From: a virus
Direction: 5' to 3' (one strand)
DNA: 43,327 nucleotides
IMG/VR virus record: IMGVR_UViG_3300013126_000071
Location: 1 to 43,327 of that record
Shown piece after piece: positions 1 through 8,667 of this stretch. Positions within the stretch are counted from its first letter, which is position 1; every line of letters begins with the position of its first letter. The notes beneath the pieces are model-generated. The model was given only the letters and a program-made list of their open reading frames with translations. It did no database searches and was not told where the DNA came from. Position numbers and translations under genes: made by a program.

Positions 1-2906
1 GGGGTTATGTTTCCAATTTCTTCTTCCGTGGAAGCAAGATTATTAATCTCGAATGATTTTTCTTTTCCTTTAAGAACGTCAATAATTGCATCTTCAAACC
101 GTTTTGTCGTTTCTTTATCGGCTCCCCCGGATGAAGACGCAAAGCCTTCTCTTACCGCCCTATTTTGAGAGTCTCTATCCAATCTTTCCGAAACTTCATC
201 ACCGACTGGGTCGTTTCGCATTCCACGGCCCGGTTTTCTTTCGCGAGGACCGAATGCCTCGTCGTAAGAGGCTGGTCCGTCTTCCTCCGTGTCCGTGCGT
301 CCAGAAGACGCAAAGCCACGAAGTCTTTCTTTTTCTGCTTTGCCGCGTTCTGGCCTATATTTTGAGTTTTTTTGGATTCTGCGAAGTTCGTCAATCAAAT
401 CCCCACCAGTAATATCGTCATCACCCCATAAGTCTGCAATTTCCTTAAGTTTGGGATTTTTTTCACCACCCTTTTTGAGGGCTTTTCTCAGGTCGTTGAC
501 TAGGTCTTCTGGGTTGAGGGTCGGGTCAAGTTCTTGTGCGTACTCAAGAACCATTTCCAATTCGTACTGAAGCGTCTGAAGCGTCTCGGTGTCAATTTCA
601 CCACTTCTGATATCTGCCATCGTTCTGCGAGAAAGTGTATTGTTTGGTCTGCTATTAAGCCAGGAAGCAAAGTCTTCATACGCACCCGCTTCGCCCTCTA
701 GGCCATTGCCAACAATATCTATTAAGTCTTCAATCCGCTGACGTGCTTCCATTTTTGCAGATTCTGGGTCTAACTCTGTTTCGTAGCGACCCCATATTGG
801 GCTAAGTGTTGTTTCTTTTTTGCGCTTAGACCAGAAATCTTTTGCTTTTTCTGCAATTTTTTCCGTCATGTCTCTGAAGTCTTCTTCTATGTCCGAAGAA
901 AGTTCCTCAAATTCTGAAACATCAGAAGCGGTTCCGGTTTTTTTTATCTCATTAAACCTGTCCGTAAATGCTGCTTCAAGCATTTCTTCCACAGAAGCAA
1001 CAAAGTTATCAATATCTTCTTTTGAATCGAATCTTTCAATAAATTTTTCGTCAGAAAGTTTTTCAACTAAATTTTTTCTTAGTTCAGAGGCAACTTTTCC
1101 AGGACTTTCTTTTACTTTGTTTCTGGATAATGGAGTTGCAATTTCTTTAAGAACGGAAAGAACTTGGTCATATTCTTCCTGCTTACTAGAATAAATATTG
1201 CCATATCTATCTGTGACGCTTTGTGGCCTGCCTTTGCCAATTATTGTTTGGGCGGCAACGTCTAAAATTCTGTCAATTTCTTCAATTTCATTATTGACAA
1301 TTTCTGGTTTTCCGGAAGACGAAGCAAACCCAGCGCCCCCCTGGTATGCCTGAGTTGCTCTTCTGGCATTAACCTTCCCGCCAGTTGCTCTATCATTTAT
1401 TCCTGGTATTGCCGGCCTTTGAAACGGAGTGCCTTCTTGAACTAGTCCGTCGCCATCGCCGTCCCATGCGTTTGGGTCGAAGCGCGCAAAAGCGGCCCTA
1501 CCGGCCGCTCGAACTTTTCCCAGGCCACCACCGAGATTGCGCCCGAGTCCTTTCTGGGCATTATCGATTGCCTCCACTAAATCCTTTGTCACCCCTGACG
1601 TAATTAATATTCCGTTTTCCGTTACTACAGATTCAACCCTGTGATAATCAAAGATTGGGTCAAGTATCGATTTTGTGTGAAAAGCGCTTTCAAGTTCAAC
1701 TGGTATGAGATAACCCTTTGTTTCAAGGTCTTCTTTTTCTGCTGAAGCAATCACATCCTGAAGGTTTTCGAGAATCGTCTTAAGTTTTGAAAGATTTCTC
1801 TTGTTGATTGTTCTTCCAACTTTTTCGTCCATTTCCTCCATTAGTAGGTCTTCCAGTTCCTCTAGTTGGCCAGATAAATCAGATTTAGGAAGAATCGCCA
1901 TACCATTTGGGTCGTACCCTGGTTTTACCTGCATCGGCATTGATGGCATTTGAGATGGAACAACGACTCTTGAGCCAGAAGGTTTACCGCCCAGTTGTGA
2001 TGGTTTGTTTTGACCATCTACAAGTTCTGGTTTGCCAAACATGAAGGTGGAGTAATTATCTGGAGTGTGATATCCGACTCTAAAAGTCATCGGCGTACCG
2101 TTGGGCATCATTCTCTGAAATACTGCTGTATTTTCTGTTGCCTCAACAAGCCTTACCTGGGAACCAGTTCTTTCCATTATTTCTTTTTCAAGACGCTGTC
2201 TTTGTTGGCCGCCTATTGGCTGAGCAAGTCCCTCGGCAAAAATAGGCTTCTCGCTTTCGTACTTGTCATCATCGTCATCTTCGCGAATGACAATGATGTT
2301 TGGCTTCATCTGTCCATATCCAGCGTGTTGGCCACCCATGTGATGCGGACCCATCATTCCCCAGCCCTTCTCCTCCTCAGCCAAAACCAATTCGTCGGAC
2401 TTTACGGATATTGTCCCAGTCAATTGGTTGGCACCATGTAGAACTGGAGAAACCTCGTACAGTTCAACTTCCCTAAGAACATTGGCCTGAATGTTGGGGT
2501 CAAAAATTGCATCTAAGGTTTTGTACCCGATTGACCATTCTTGCTCTTGGCCAAAGAAGGCAACATTTGCAAAAGCCTCTTTTCCCTTTTCCGAATTCAG
2601 ATTGAATTGGACTCTTGCATAAAGACCGCCGATACCGGCATTCAACATCTTGACCGGAAGTCTTCTGTCTCCGGGCGGAACTTCATAAATCTCTAGAACT
2701 TTACCGATTGGGTCATTCCAGTTGTGACCCCAGACAACTCTTGGCTTTCTCCTTGTGAGGCTCTTGGAAAATGCGCCCGAGATGAGGACATCGCCAACTG
2801 AGTCCTTATTTCCTATTCCAGCCACAAAACACTCAACAATTCCCTGCGCCTCATCCACGTTGAATTGTCCTGGCATAGCCTTAAATTCGATATTGCTATT
2901 AGACAT
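1..2906 (-). CDS. HK97-type prohead (capsid maturation) protease with long C-terminal extension, partial at left edge
   Basis: The frame is open from ATG 2906 to the window edge (at least 968 codons, no stop). A GGAG site (GTAGGAGAGACG) sits just upstream of the ATG. The first ~170 residues look like a serine protease of the S78/U35 prohead family: VVWGHNW supplies the likely catalytic His61, EWSIGY the likely Ser125, followed by ELYEVSPVLHGAN. These enzymes cleave scaffold and capsid during head maturation. The rest is unusual: a long charged, helix-rich region with a D-x-D-x-DG stretch near residue 480 (DPNAWDGDGDG, calcium-loop-like) and three copies of GFASS(S)G near residues 525, 864 and 921. 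S78 proteases are usually 200-350 aa, so this is a fusion, perhaps with a scaffold-like domain. The capsid gene is expected further left on this strand. Family call is firm; the role of the extension is inference. Confidence 0.85.
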   Translation of the reverse strand, partial: MSNSNIEFKAMPGQFNVDEAQGIVECFVAGIGNKDSVGDVLISGAFSKSLTRRKPRVVWGHNWNDPIGKVLEIYEVPPGDRRLPVKMLNAGIGGLYARVQFNLNSEKGKEAFANVAFFGQEQEWSIGYKTLDAIFDPNIQANVLREVELYEVSPVLHGANQLTGTISVKSDELVLAEEEKGWGMMGPHHMGGQHAGYGQMKPNIIVIREDDDDDKYESEKPIFAEGLAQPIGGQQRQRLEKEIMERTGSQVRLVEATENTAVFQRMMPNGTPMTFRVGYHTPDNYSTFMFGKPELVDGQNKPSQLGGKPSGSRVVVPSQMPSMPMQVKPGYDPNGMAILPKSDLSGQLEELEDLLMEEMDEKVGRTINKRNLSKLKTILENLQDVIASAEKEDLETKGYLIPVELESAFHTKSILDPIFDYHRVESVVTENGILITSGVTKDLVEAIDNAQKGLGRNLGGGLGKVRAAGRAAFARFDPNAWDGDGDGLVQEGTPFQRPAIPGINDRATGGKVNARRATQAYQGGAGFASSSGKPEIVNNEIEEIDRILDVAAQTIIGKGRPQSVTDRYGNIYSSKQEEYDQVLSVLKEIATPLSRNKVKESPGKVASELRKNLVEKLSDEKFIERFDSKEDIDNFVASVEEMLEAAFTDRFNEIKKTGTASDVSEFEELSSDIEEDFRDMTEKIAEKAKDFWSKRKKETTLSPIWGRYETELDPESAKMEARQRIEDLIDIVGNGLEGEAGAYEDFASWLNSRPNNTLSRRTMADIRSGEIDTETLQTLQYELEMVLEYAQELDPTLNPEDLVNDLRKALKKGGEKNPKLKEIADLWGDDDITGGDLIDELRRIQKNSKYRPERGKAEKERLRGFASSGRTDTEEDGPASYDEAFGPRERKPGRGMRNDPVGDEVSERLDRDSQNRAVREGFASSSGGADKETTKRFEDAIIDVLKGKEKSFEINNLASTEEEIGNIT

Positions 2907-2976
2907 CGTCTCTCCTACAGACTAGATAAATGAATGATAAACCACAATGCTTCCGCCTAGTGCAAGTATTGATTCG

Positions 2977-3001
2977 GTTTATTTATTTAGAATAAATAAA
3001 C
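2977..3001. other. perfect 11-bp inverted repeat between portal and prohead protease genes
   Basis: GTTTATTTATT, a TAG loop, then AATAAATAAAC form a perfect 11-bp stem with a 3-nt loop. It overlaps the last base of the portal stop codon on the minus strand. It lies at the 3' end of the portal gene, in a 94-bp gap before the protease. The stem is all A/T apart from one G/C pair and has no U-tract, so it is a weak terminator candidate. An RNA processing or stability element is equally possible. Confidence 0.4.
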
Positions 3002-5040
3002 TACATGCGAGAACCCATTGACCAAGCAATTCGTGCTTCGCTTTGGGCTATTTCATACTTTTTCTTGGCGATTAAGTTTGTAAATATTCCCACCAGTGAT
3101 GTCCTCAACGCAGTTGAACGCTCTTCGCCATCGGAAATATTCATTGTTGCAAGAATTGAGTTTGTTATTTCTTGAGCCGTTTCATCATTAATTGATTTAA
3201 TTCTGAACACCTGTGAGTTGACCTGAGCAACAATGTCTTCTTTTTTGATTGGTGTCTTGATTAATGATTTCTCCGCAAAAACATTTTGCGCGTCAACAAT
3301 TATTGCGTTAAGGACAGGCTTAATATCCTCTTCAATCTGCCTGGACCAAACATCAAGTTGGAAAATGCTTTCTGTATCCAAAAATCCGGTTGACAACTGT
3401 TTTCTAGACTTCGCCCCTGCTGCTTTTTCTAAAACAACGCGCTGTTGTCTTTCAAAAATTCTCTCCAGACTTCTGTCCAGAATTTCTGTCCATCTATCGA
3501 GGGTGTTGTCTTCCTCTGATTTTGTCTGCATTCCACCGTATGGTGCCGAAGCCTGCTGTGGTGCAGTTTCCATAGAAGCCTGTTCCGGTGGGGCGACCTC
3601 TGGGCCCATTCCGGCCTGCGCCGCCATTGATTGGTTTTCTGCTGCCAATGCCATGGCACCCTGCATGGTTGTTGGGTCTGGTGGTGCAGCACCTTCTGGC
3701 GGCATCCCAGGCATACCACCGGGAGCACCTGGAGCACCTGGAGCACCCGGCATTCCTGGCGGCGGAGGTGCGCCCATAACTCCAGCCTGTGCTGGCTGTT
3801 CCATCTTCTTTTTTGTATTGGCGATGGGGGTCAGGTTTGGGTTTAAGAGAAGAGAGTCGGCAAGGTCGCTTTCTACCTCTTTTCTTCCAGTTCTGTCTCT
3901 GTATTCATTGAGGCTAATTAGCCCTTGCGTGAACTCTTCTTTTGTGTATCTGTTTCTTTCCTGTTCGTACAGAATAAGAACAGGCACATTTGAGACATCA
4001 AAGTCTATGTAGTACTGCTCGTCTAGTTCATCCAACGCTCTACCTATTGGCTCTAAGTGCGGAAGCATTGTTTCGTTCCAGAAAACCCTAATTTCTTCTC
4101 CAGCATTGGAGAACGTACGACCAGCGGCATTGCCTATCACTGATTCTGGAACACCAAAAGAAGCAAGAATTTCCTCCTTTGTTATTTGCCGCATCTGGAT
4201 GTACGCAGCATCTCTGGGCGAGGCAGAGGTATCAACAAAGTCAGCACCATCGTCAGAAGAAATAACAGTTGTTGCACCAGCGCGGGATATGTTTCCCCTG
4301 AATCTGCTCTTTAGTTCTTCTTTGTCGTCGTCATCAATTTCACCGCGAAGAACAAGAAGACCTCCCGGTCTTCCGTCGTTTATCAAATAATTTCTGTTGT
4401 ACACCTTCGCAAGGTTCTCAATCTCAACAGCGATTCCCGCTGATTCAAGTGGCGTCATTGAAAGATAGGGGTCAAGTGGGTGTGGTTTTCGAATCCAAAC
4501 CACATCCTCTGGCTTCATGGTGATGATTGCGCCATTGGGCATTCTCACCTCATAACCAGCGACAAACTTCTTTGGGTCGGGTATCGGAGCAGTACTTTGC
4601 GGGGGTAGAAGGTTTAGTCCAATGATTGCTCCATCTCGCCCATATATCTTCTCTATGAAGACACCGCGAGTACTCATCAGCAATTGAGAAGACATTCTGT
4701 ATCTAAAAATAAAAGAGTTTTCTCCTATGTTTGATTTTGTATTGAGGAGTTTGAGTATCTCTGAGTTTTTTGCTTTAGAGCCCTTGATTATCTCGCCGTG
4801 CGGAGAATTGTCTTTTCTGAGAACGATTGGCAAGCGTGCCTGGTTTCCGGCAATTGCATCAACGCACCTAGCCACCCATGTGACTTTCTGCATTCCTTCT
4901 CTGTAAACACGCTCAATATCCCATGAGTCGGTGTATGGCTTTCCTATAAAACCAGGGTTATGGGATACGGGCGCACCGGGCCCGACAGCCTTTGACGACC
5001 CATTACTTAATGATTTGTTGTTGTAATTATTCCACGCCAT
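3001..5040 (-). CDS. phage portal protein (HK97-like) with collagen-like linker and minor-head-like C-terminus
   Basis: A 679-residue protein at the portal vertex, where DNA enters the head and the tail docks. Residues 1-400 match the HK97-type portal fold: WVARCVDAIAGNQARLP near the N-terminus, then GVFIEKIYGRDGAIIGLNLLPP, and the late signature EEILASFGVPESVIGN followed by TFSNAGEEIRVFWNETMLPHLEPI. Residues ~417-450 are a Pro/Gly tract with repeated PGAPGAPG-type triplets. The last ~150 residues are helical and end in INDETAQEITNSI...KKKYEIAQSEARIAWSMG, which resembles the closing motif of Mu gpF/SPP1 gp7 minor head proteins, so a portal-minor head fusion is inferred. Usual portals are 400-520 aa. 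It lies directly upstream of the prohead protease on the same strand, the canonical head order. Confidence 0.9.
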   Translation of the reverse strand: MAWNNYNNKSLSNGSSKAVGPGAPVSHNPGFIGKPYTDSWDIERVYREGMQKVTWVARCVDAIAGNQARLPIVLRKDNSPHGEIIKGSKAKNSEILKLLNTKSNIGENSFIFRYRMSSQLLMSTRGVFIEKIYGRDGAIIGLNLLPPQSTAPIPDPKKFVAGYEVRMPNGAIITMKPEDVVWIRKPHPLDPYLSMTPLESAGIAVEIENLAKVYNRNYLINDGRPGGLLVLRGEIDDDDKEELKSRFRGNISRAGATTVISSDDGADFVDTSASPRDAAYIQMRQITKEEILASFGVPESVIGNAAGRTFSNAGEEIRVFWNETMLPHLEPIGRALDELDEQYYIDFDVSNVPVLILYEQERNRYTKEEFTQGLISLNEYRDRTGRKEVESDLADSLLLNPNLTPIANTKKKMEQPAQAGVMGAPPPPGMPGAPGAPGAPGGMPGMPPEGAAPPDPTTMQGAMALAAENQSMAAQAGMGPEVAPPEQASMETAPQQASAPYGGMQTKSEEDNTLDRWTEILDRSLERIFERQQRVVLEKAAGAKSRKQLSTGFLDTESIFQLDVWSRQIEEDIKPVLNAIIVDAQNVFAEKSLIKTPIKKEDIVAQVNSQVFRIKSINDETAQEITNSILATMNISDGEERSTALRTSLVGIFTNLIAKKKYEIAQSEARIAWSMGSRM

Positions 5041-5043
5041 TGC

Positions 5044-5289
5044 TTACTCAAGACCTAGTAGGAATCCCAATATTCCGCATGTAACACCCGCCGCTAGAAA
5101 ACCAAGAGCAGGGGAGATTAAGCCCGCTCCGATGCTTGTAAATATAATAAATCCTACCATCAGTAGGTAAGATATAGATGACCTTGTTGTTGCAGTTCTT
5201 GCTTTTGTCAAAAAAGTCTTAATACTGTTTACTAACTTGCGCCTTGTGTTGGTGATGAAATTGTTCATACAGGAAATACCGTAGCGCAT
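5044..5289 (-). CDS. small membrane protein upstream of portal
   Basis: An 81-residue ORF ending 3 bp before the portal start. A basic N-terminal half (RRKLVNSIKTFLTKAR) is followed by two hydrophobic segments, about residues 40-57 (ISYLLMVGFIIFTSIGAG) and 60-80 (LGFLAAGVTCGILGFLLG), so two membrane helices are likely. No family is recognised. A holin is possible because of the two-helix plan, but no endolysin lies nearby. Neither ATG 5289 nor the alternative ATG 5268 (MNNFITN) has a good ribosome binding site. The 5268 start would leave more room for a divergent promoter towards the terminase gene. Confidence 0.6.
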   Translation of the reverse strand: MRYGISCMNNFITNTRRKLVNSIKTFLTKARTATTRSSISYLLMVGFIIFTSIGAGLISPALGFLAAGVTCGILGFLLGLE

Positions 5290-5327
5290 AAATGGTTTTT
5301 ATGCAGCAATACTCTGATGGGAAAAAA

Positions 5328-6632
5328 ATGACAGACTGGGCGAAGGTCTTAGAATATCTCGAGCCGAAAAAATCATTTTTCTGCCCTGAAGAGCCATCTT
5401 TGACGCAAAAAGTATTTTTGAGAACAAATGCAATTGAGGCATTGTTTGGTGGCGCTGCTGGTGGGGGCAAGTCATCAGCACTTCTCATGTCTGCCCTTCA
5501 ATATGTTGATGTTCCCGGTTATTCCGCAATTCTTTTCAGAAGAACATTCGCCGACCTATCACTTCCCGGCGCTCTCATGGACAGATTTAAAGCATGGATT
5601 GACGAGATAGACGGAATCCACTGGAATGCAAACAGTTACGTCGCCACATTCCCCTCTGGAGCAAGAATTTCATTTGGTTACTTGAACAACACAAACGACT
5701 ACCTCAGATACAAGGGTTCCGAATTTCAGTTCATAGGAATGGACGAAGTAACTGAAATCAGAGAATCTGATTACAGATATTTGTTCTCTCGTCTCCGCCG
5801 TCCTGCATCTGGACCGCTTTCGCAAATACCACTAAGAATGAGGGCTGCATCAAACCCAGCACCCAATTGGGTGAGACAGCGCTTCATTATTGAGGGGCTG
5901 GATAAAGGGCGCATTTTCGTTCCTTCAAAGTTGACGGACAACCCAGGAATTGACGCTGATTCGTACCGTCAGGCACTGCAGGCCCTGGACCCGATAGAGC
6001 GCAGAAGGCTGGAAGAGGGTGACTGGTGGTCAACAACTCTCGGGACAATGTTTGAAAGAGAGTCAGTTGTTATAATTGATAACTCCGACATACCCGTTGT
6101 CACATCATCTGCTAGGGCTGTCCGTTTTTGGGACTTAGCGGCTACTGAGCCATCCCAGACAACCCCCAATCCAGACTGGACTGTTGGTACATTGATGTTG
6201 TTTGATTCTGGTATTGCCTACATCCTTGATGTGCGTAAAATAAGGGCCAAAGGCGAAAAAGTAGAACAATTTGTCGCCCAAACAGCCTATGAGGACGGCA
6301 GGGGGGTGAGTATCAGAATGGAGCAGGAGCCTGGTTCTGCTGGAAAAGCCCTTGTTGACCAGTACGCCAGATATGTGGTTCCTGGTCACGATTTTCAGGG
6401 AATTCGCTCAACTGGCGACAAAGTGACAAGGTCTAGGCCATTTGCTGCCGCCGTGGCTAACGGAAATGTGCGCATTGTCCGTGGCCCGTGGCTGACCGAG
6501 TGGATGGATGAACTTTCTTCATTCCCCGAGGCTTGCGACCACGACGACCAAGTTGACTCCGCTGTTGGGGCTTTTACATTTCTTACCGGACTGGGGTTGC
6601 CACAAAGAAAAATCGTCAGTATCATCGTCTGA
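5328..6632 (+). CDS. terL: terminase large subunit
   Basis: The ATPase-nuclease motor that packages DNA through the portal and cuts concatemers. Counting from ATG 5328 (434 aa), the Walker A is GGAAGGGKSS (41-50) and the Walker B FIGMDE (135-140). The RuvC-like nuclease has VRFWDLAA (Asp269) and the C-terminal acidic cluster DHDDQVDS (404-411). The length is normal for a complete large subunit. Earlier in-frame ATGs exist at 5292 and 5301 but lack a ribosome binding site. ATG 5328 is preceded by GATGGGAAAAAA and gives the MTDWAKVLEYL N-terminus, so it is preferred, not proven. No small terminase is recognised in the window. The gene is transcribed away from the portal gene, an unusual split. 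Confidence 0.93.
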   Translation: MTDWAKVLEYLEPKKSFFCPEEPSLTQKVFLRTNAIEALFGGAAGGGKSSALLMSALQYVDVPGYSAILFRRTFADLSLPGALMDRFKAWIDEIDGIHWNANSYVATFPSGARISFGYLNNTNDYLRYKGSEFQFIGMDEVTEIRESDYRYLFSRLRRPASGPLSQIPLRMRAASNPAPNWVRQRFIIEGLDKGRIFVPSKLTDNPGIDADSYRQALQALDPIERRRLEEGDWWSTTLGTMFERESVVIIDNSDIPVVTSSARAVRFWDLAATEPSQTTPNPDWTVGTLMLFDSGIAYILDVRKIRAKGEKVEQFVAQTAYEDGRGVSIRMEQEPGSAGKALVDQYARYVVPGHDFQGIRSTGDKVTRSRPFAAAVANGNVRIVRGPWLTEWMDELSSFPEACDHDDQVDSAVGAFTFLTGLGLPQRKIVSIIV

Positions 6633-6655
6633 TAACTGATGATTGGAGTTTATAG

Positions 6656-7159
6656 GTGCTAAAACCCGAGCATATTTTGCCCCTTCTGGAAGAATTAGAA
6701 AACTTTCTGAACAGTGACGACATCACTGGGGCGCCCCTAAATGAGGCGTTGAGTCAGTTGGTAGCGCTCAACGAATTGAAAAAAGAACTGTCTGTGGTTT
6801 ATGACTCATACGCTGCAAAACTGGCACATCGTATGCAGTCGGAGAAATCAACAATAGTCACGCTTGAGTCGGGTGCGGAAATCAAGTGTATGACTAGTGC
6901 GCCTCGCAAGAAATGGGATAACCAAAACCTGATGTCGGTTGTCTACGACAGACTGAAGAGTTCCTCCGTAAACATGGATACTGGGGAAGTCGGGTTGTCG
7001 GACAGGGAGATAGTCGCTAAACTTCTTGACTATCTGAGCCCTTCGTACTGGAGGGTAAAGGCCCTTAACGAACTAGGAATCAATGCCGATATGTATTGCG
7101 AAACAGGTGAACCCAAAACCAATATTGCAATCTTCGGCGCTCACAAGGAGAGTAAGTAA
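6656..7159 (+). CDS. hypothetical protein at head of recombination operon
   Basis: A 167-residue protein starting at GTG 6656, with GGAG 8 nt upstream. The first half is helical (PLLEELENFLNSDD, ELKKELSVVYDSYAAKL). The second half contains VTLESGAEIKCMTSAPRKKWDN and a Trp-containing LDYLSPSYWRVKALNELGI. No family is recognised. It overlaps the start of the Rad52-like gene by one base (TAATG), so the two are translationally coupled. Similarly sized proteins of unknown function commonly precede phage annealing proteins, and a role in DNA replication or recombination is the likely guess from context only. Confidence 0.75.
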   Translation: MLKPEHILPLLEELENFLNSDDITGAPLNEALSQLVALNELKKELSVVYDSYAAKLAHRMQSEKSTIVTLESGAEIKCMTSAPRKKWDNQNLMSVVYDRLKSSSVNMDTGEVGLSDREIVAKLLDYLSPSYWRVKALNELGINADMYCETGEPKTNIAIFGAHKESK

Positions 7160-7905
7160 TGCCAACCAAAAAGGTTGAAACAATGGACCAGCAATTTTCG
7201 GAAGTCCTGACTACTGGTCTGGAAACAGATTGGCAGGAAGTCCGCAAGAAGGAAATGCGCGAGGCTCAAGAGAGAACCGCCAAAATGCATCAAGAACTTT
7301 CTGAACCGTTCCCCAAAGAGGTGGAGCGTCAGTTGAAGAAGAGCGGAACGTACCTCACCTACATTCCTGTCAGTGAAGTCATCAATCGCCTGAACAAGGT
7401 TCTTGGTTTTGATGCGTGGTCATACGAAATTATCAAGTGCGAGCGTGATGCGCTTGACCCGGAATTCATCGTTGCCCATGTTCGCATGACCGTCTACCCG
7501 GGCACTGAAAAATTCAACAGCGTAACCAAGGATGGTTTCGGTGGTCAGAAAATCAAGAGGACGAAGACTGGGGAAATTGTTGACCTTGGTGACGAGTTCA
7601 AGGGCGCTGTTTCTGATGCACTGAAGAAAGCGGCTCAGGCCCTCGGCGTCGGGCTTTACCTTGCCAGAACCGAAGAGGCGATGGAGGCAGAAGCGGAAGC
7701 ATCTGTTGACCCGCAGGTTGAAGCGCTTTGGGACCAGTTCGTTGAACTTTCCAAGAGCCTTTCTGCTGAGGCAAAAATTGGTCTCAACGAATTTTGGAAA
7801 ACACATGCTGGCGATAGACCAAAGCCGACTCGTCAAACAGCAAAAATAGCGGACCTTGAAGCCTTGATTCAGCGTTGCATCGACCTAACAATGCTTGCTG
7901 AATAA
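7159..7905 (+). CDS. Rad52-like single-strand annealing protein
   Basis: 248 residues with a strong AAGGAG site before ATG 7159. The core, residues ~55-170, carries the Rad52/Rad22 pattern: LTYIPVSEVINRLNKVLGFDAW, then VAHVRMTVYP, then a conserved DLGDEFKGAVSDALKKAAQALGVGLYLA block, the most diagnostic segment. Such proteins bind ssDNA and anneal complementary strands in phage recombination. The N-terminal 45 residues are charged. The C-terminal 70 (after EAMEAEAEA) are helical and may bind a partner. It abuts a RecB/Cas4-like nuclease gene, the usual pairing of a resecting nuclease with an annealase. Confidence 0.85.
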   Translation: MPTKKVETMDQQFSEVLTTGLETDWQEVRKKEMREAQERTAKMHQELSEPFPKEVERQLKKSGTYLTYIPVSEVINRLNKVLGFDAWSYEIIKCERDALDPEFIVAHVRMTVYPGTEKFNSVTKDGFGGQKIKRTKTGEIVDLGDEFKGAVSDALKKAAQALGVGLYLARTEEAMEAEAEASVDPQVEALWDQFVELSKSLSAEAKIGLNEFWKTHAGDRPKPTRQTAKIADLEALIQRCIDLTMLAE

Positions 7906-8667
7906 ATGCCATTCCAGCCACCACCGCATTTATCGCCATCTTCAATAGGCACTTATAAACAGTGCCCGCTCAAGTTCAAGTATTCAAAAATAGACTTGAT
8001 GCAGGAAGACCCGACAGAAGCAACCCTGATGGGGAACTTTGTTCACGCGGTTCTTGAGACCCTTTATACTCTTGAACCAGCACAGAGGACACAAGAAAAA
8101 GCAAAGCACATAGCCGCAAATATGTGGGAAAACTCGTGGATGGACAGGGTAGTTCCGTGGGTTAGAGGCGAAGAAAAACTGCGACTCTTTAGATGGAAGT
8201 CGTGGTGGTGCATAGAAAACTTGTGGAAAATAGAAAACCCCGAAAAGACTGAACCATCAGGAATAGAACATGAACTGAATGGTCAAATTGGTGGCGTAAC
8301 CATCAAAGGTTTCATAGACAGATATTCATGGGAAGGATTCGGTTATGTCATTTCTGACTACAAAACAGGCAAAACACCCAAAGCCGCTTGGGTACAGGAT
8401 AAGTTCTTCCAACTTATTGTGTATTCACATCTCCTTCAATCAACTGGAGTTGGACATGTTCAAAGCGTTGAACTCCTCTACCTCAAAGACGGTGTTTCTT
8501 TCAAGCAAGAAGTCACAGAAAAAATGCTTAGCGACGTTGAGGAGCAGGTTGTTTCGGTGAAAAGACAGATAGACTTGAGTTGCGAAAACGAAGATTTTCA
8601 ACCAAATAAATCAATCCTTTGTGATTGGTGTTCATTTAGAAAGGTATGCCCTGCATGGCGGTCATGA
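7906..8667 (+). CDS. PD-(D/E)XK nuclease, RecB/Cas4-like
   Basis: 253 residues, ATG immediately after the stop of the annealase gene. Nuclease motifs appear in order: SPSSIGTYKQCPLKFKY with the first Cys, GNFVHAVLE (motif I His), GFIDR (Asp), ISDYKTGK (Asp-x-Lys) and QLIVYSHLL (Gln/Tyr motif). The C-terminus has CDWCSFRKVCP, giving three more Cys, so a Cas4/AddB-style 4Fe-4S cluster is likely. Expected to act as an exonuclease making ssDNA for the neighbouring Rad52-like protein. All active-site residues appear present. Confidence 0.88.
   Translation: MPFQPPPHLSPSSIGTYKQCPLKFKYSKIDLMQEDPTEATLMGNFVHAVLETLYTLEPAQRTQEKAKHIAANMWENSWMDRVVPWVRGEEKLRLFRWKSWWCIENLWKIENPEKTEPSGIEHELNGQIGGVTIKGFIDRYSWEGFGYVISDYKTGKTPKAAWVQDKFFQLIVYSHLLQSTGVGHVQSVELLYLKDGVSFKQEVTEKMLSDVEEQVVSVKRQIDLSCENEDFQPNKSILCDWCSFRKVCPAWRS

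Noticed and set aside
3233-4012. 259-residue plus-strand frame opposite the portal gene
   Set aside because: It is antisense to a confidently assigned portal gene, has low-complexity Gly/Pro composition mirroring the collagen-like tract, and has no ribosome binding site.
4482-4503. GTGGTTTTCGAATCC, resembling a tRNA T-arm
   Set aside because: It lies inside the portal coding frame, and no matching acceptor, D or anticodon arms surround it. Similar GGTTCGA strings near 24221, 30925 and 35331 are also coding.
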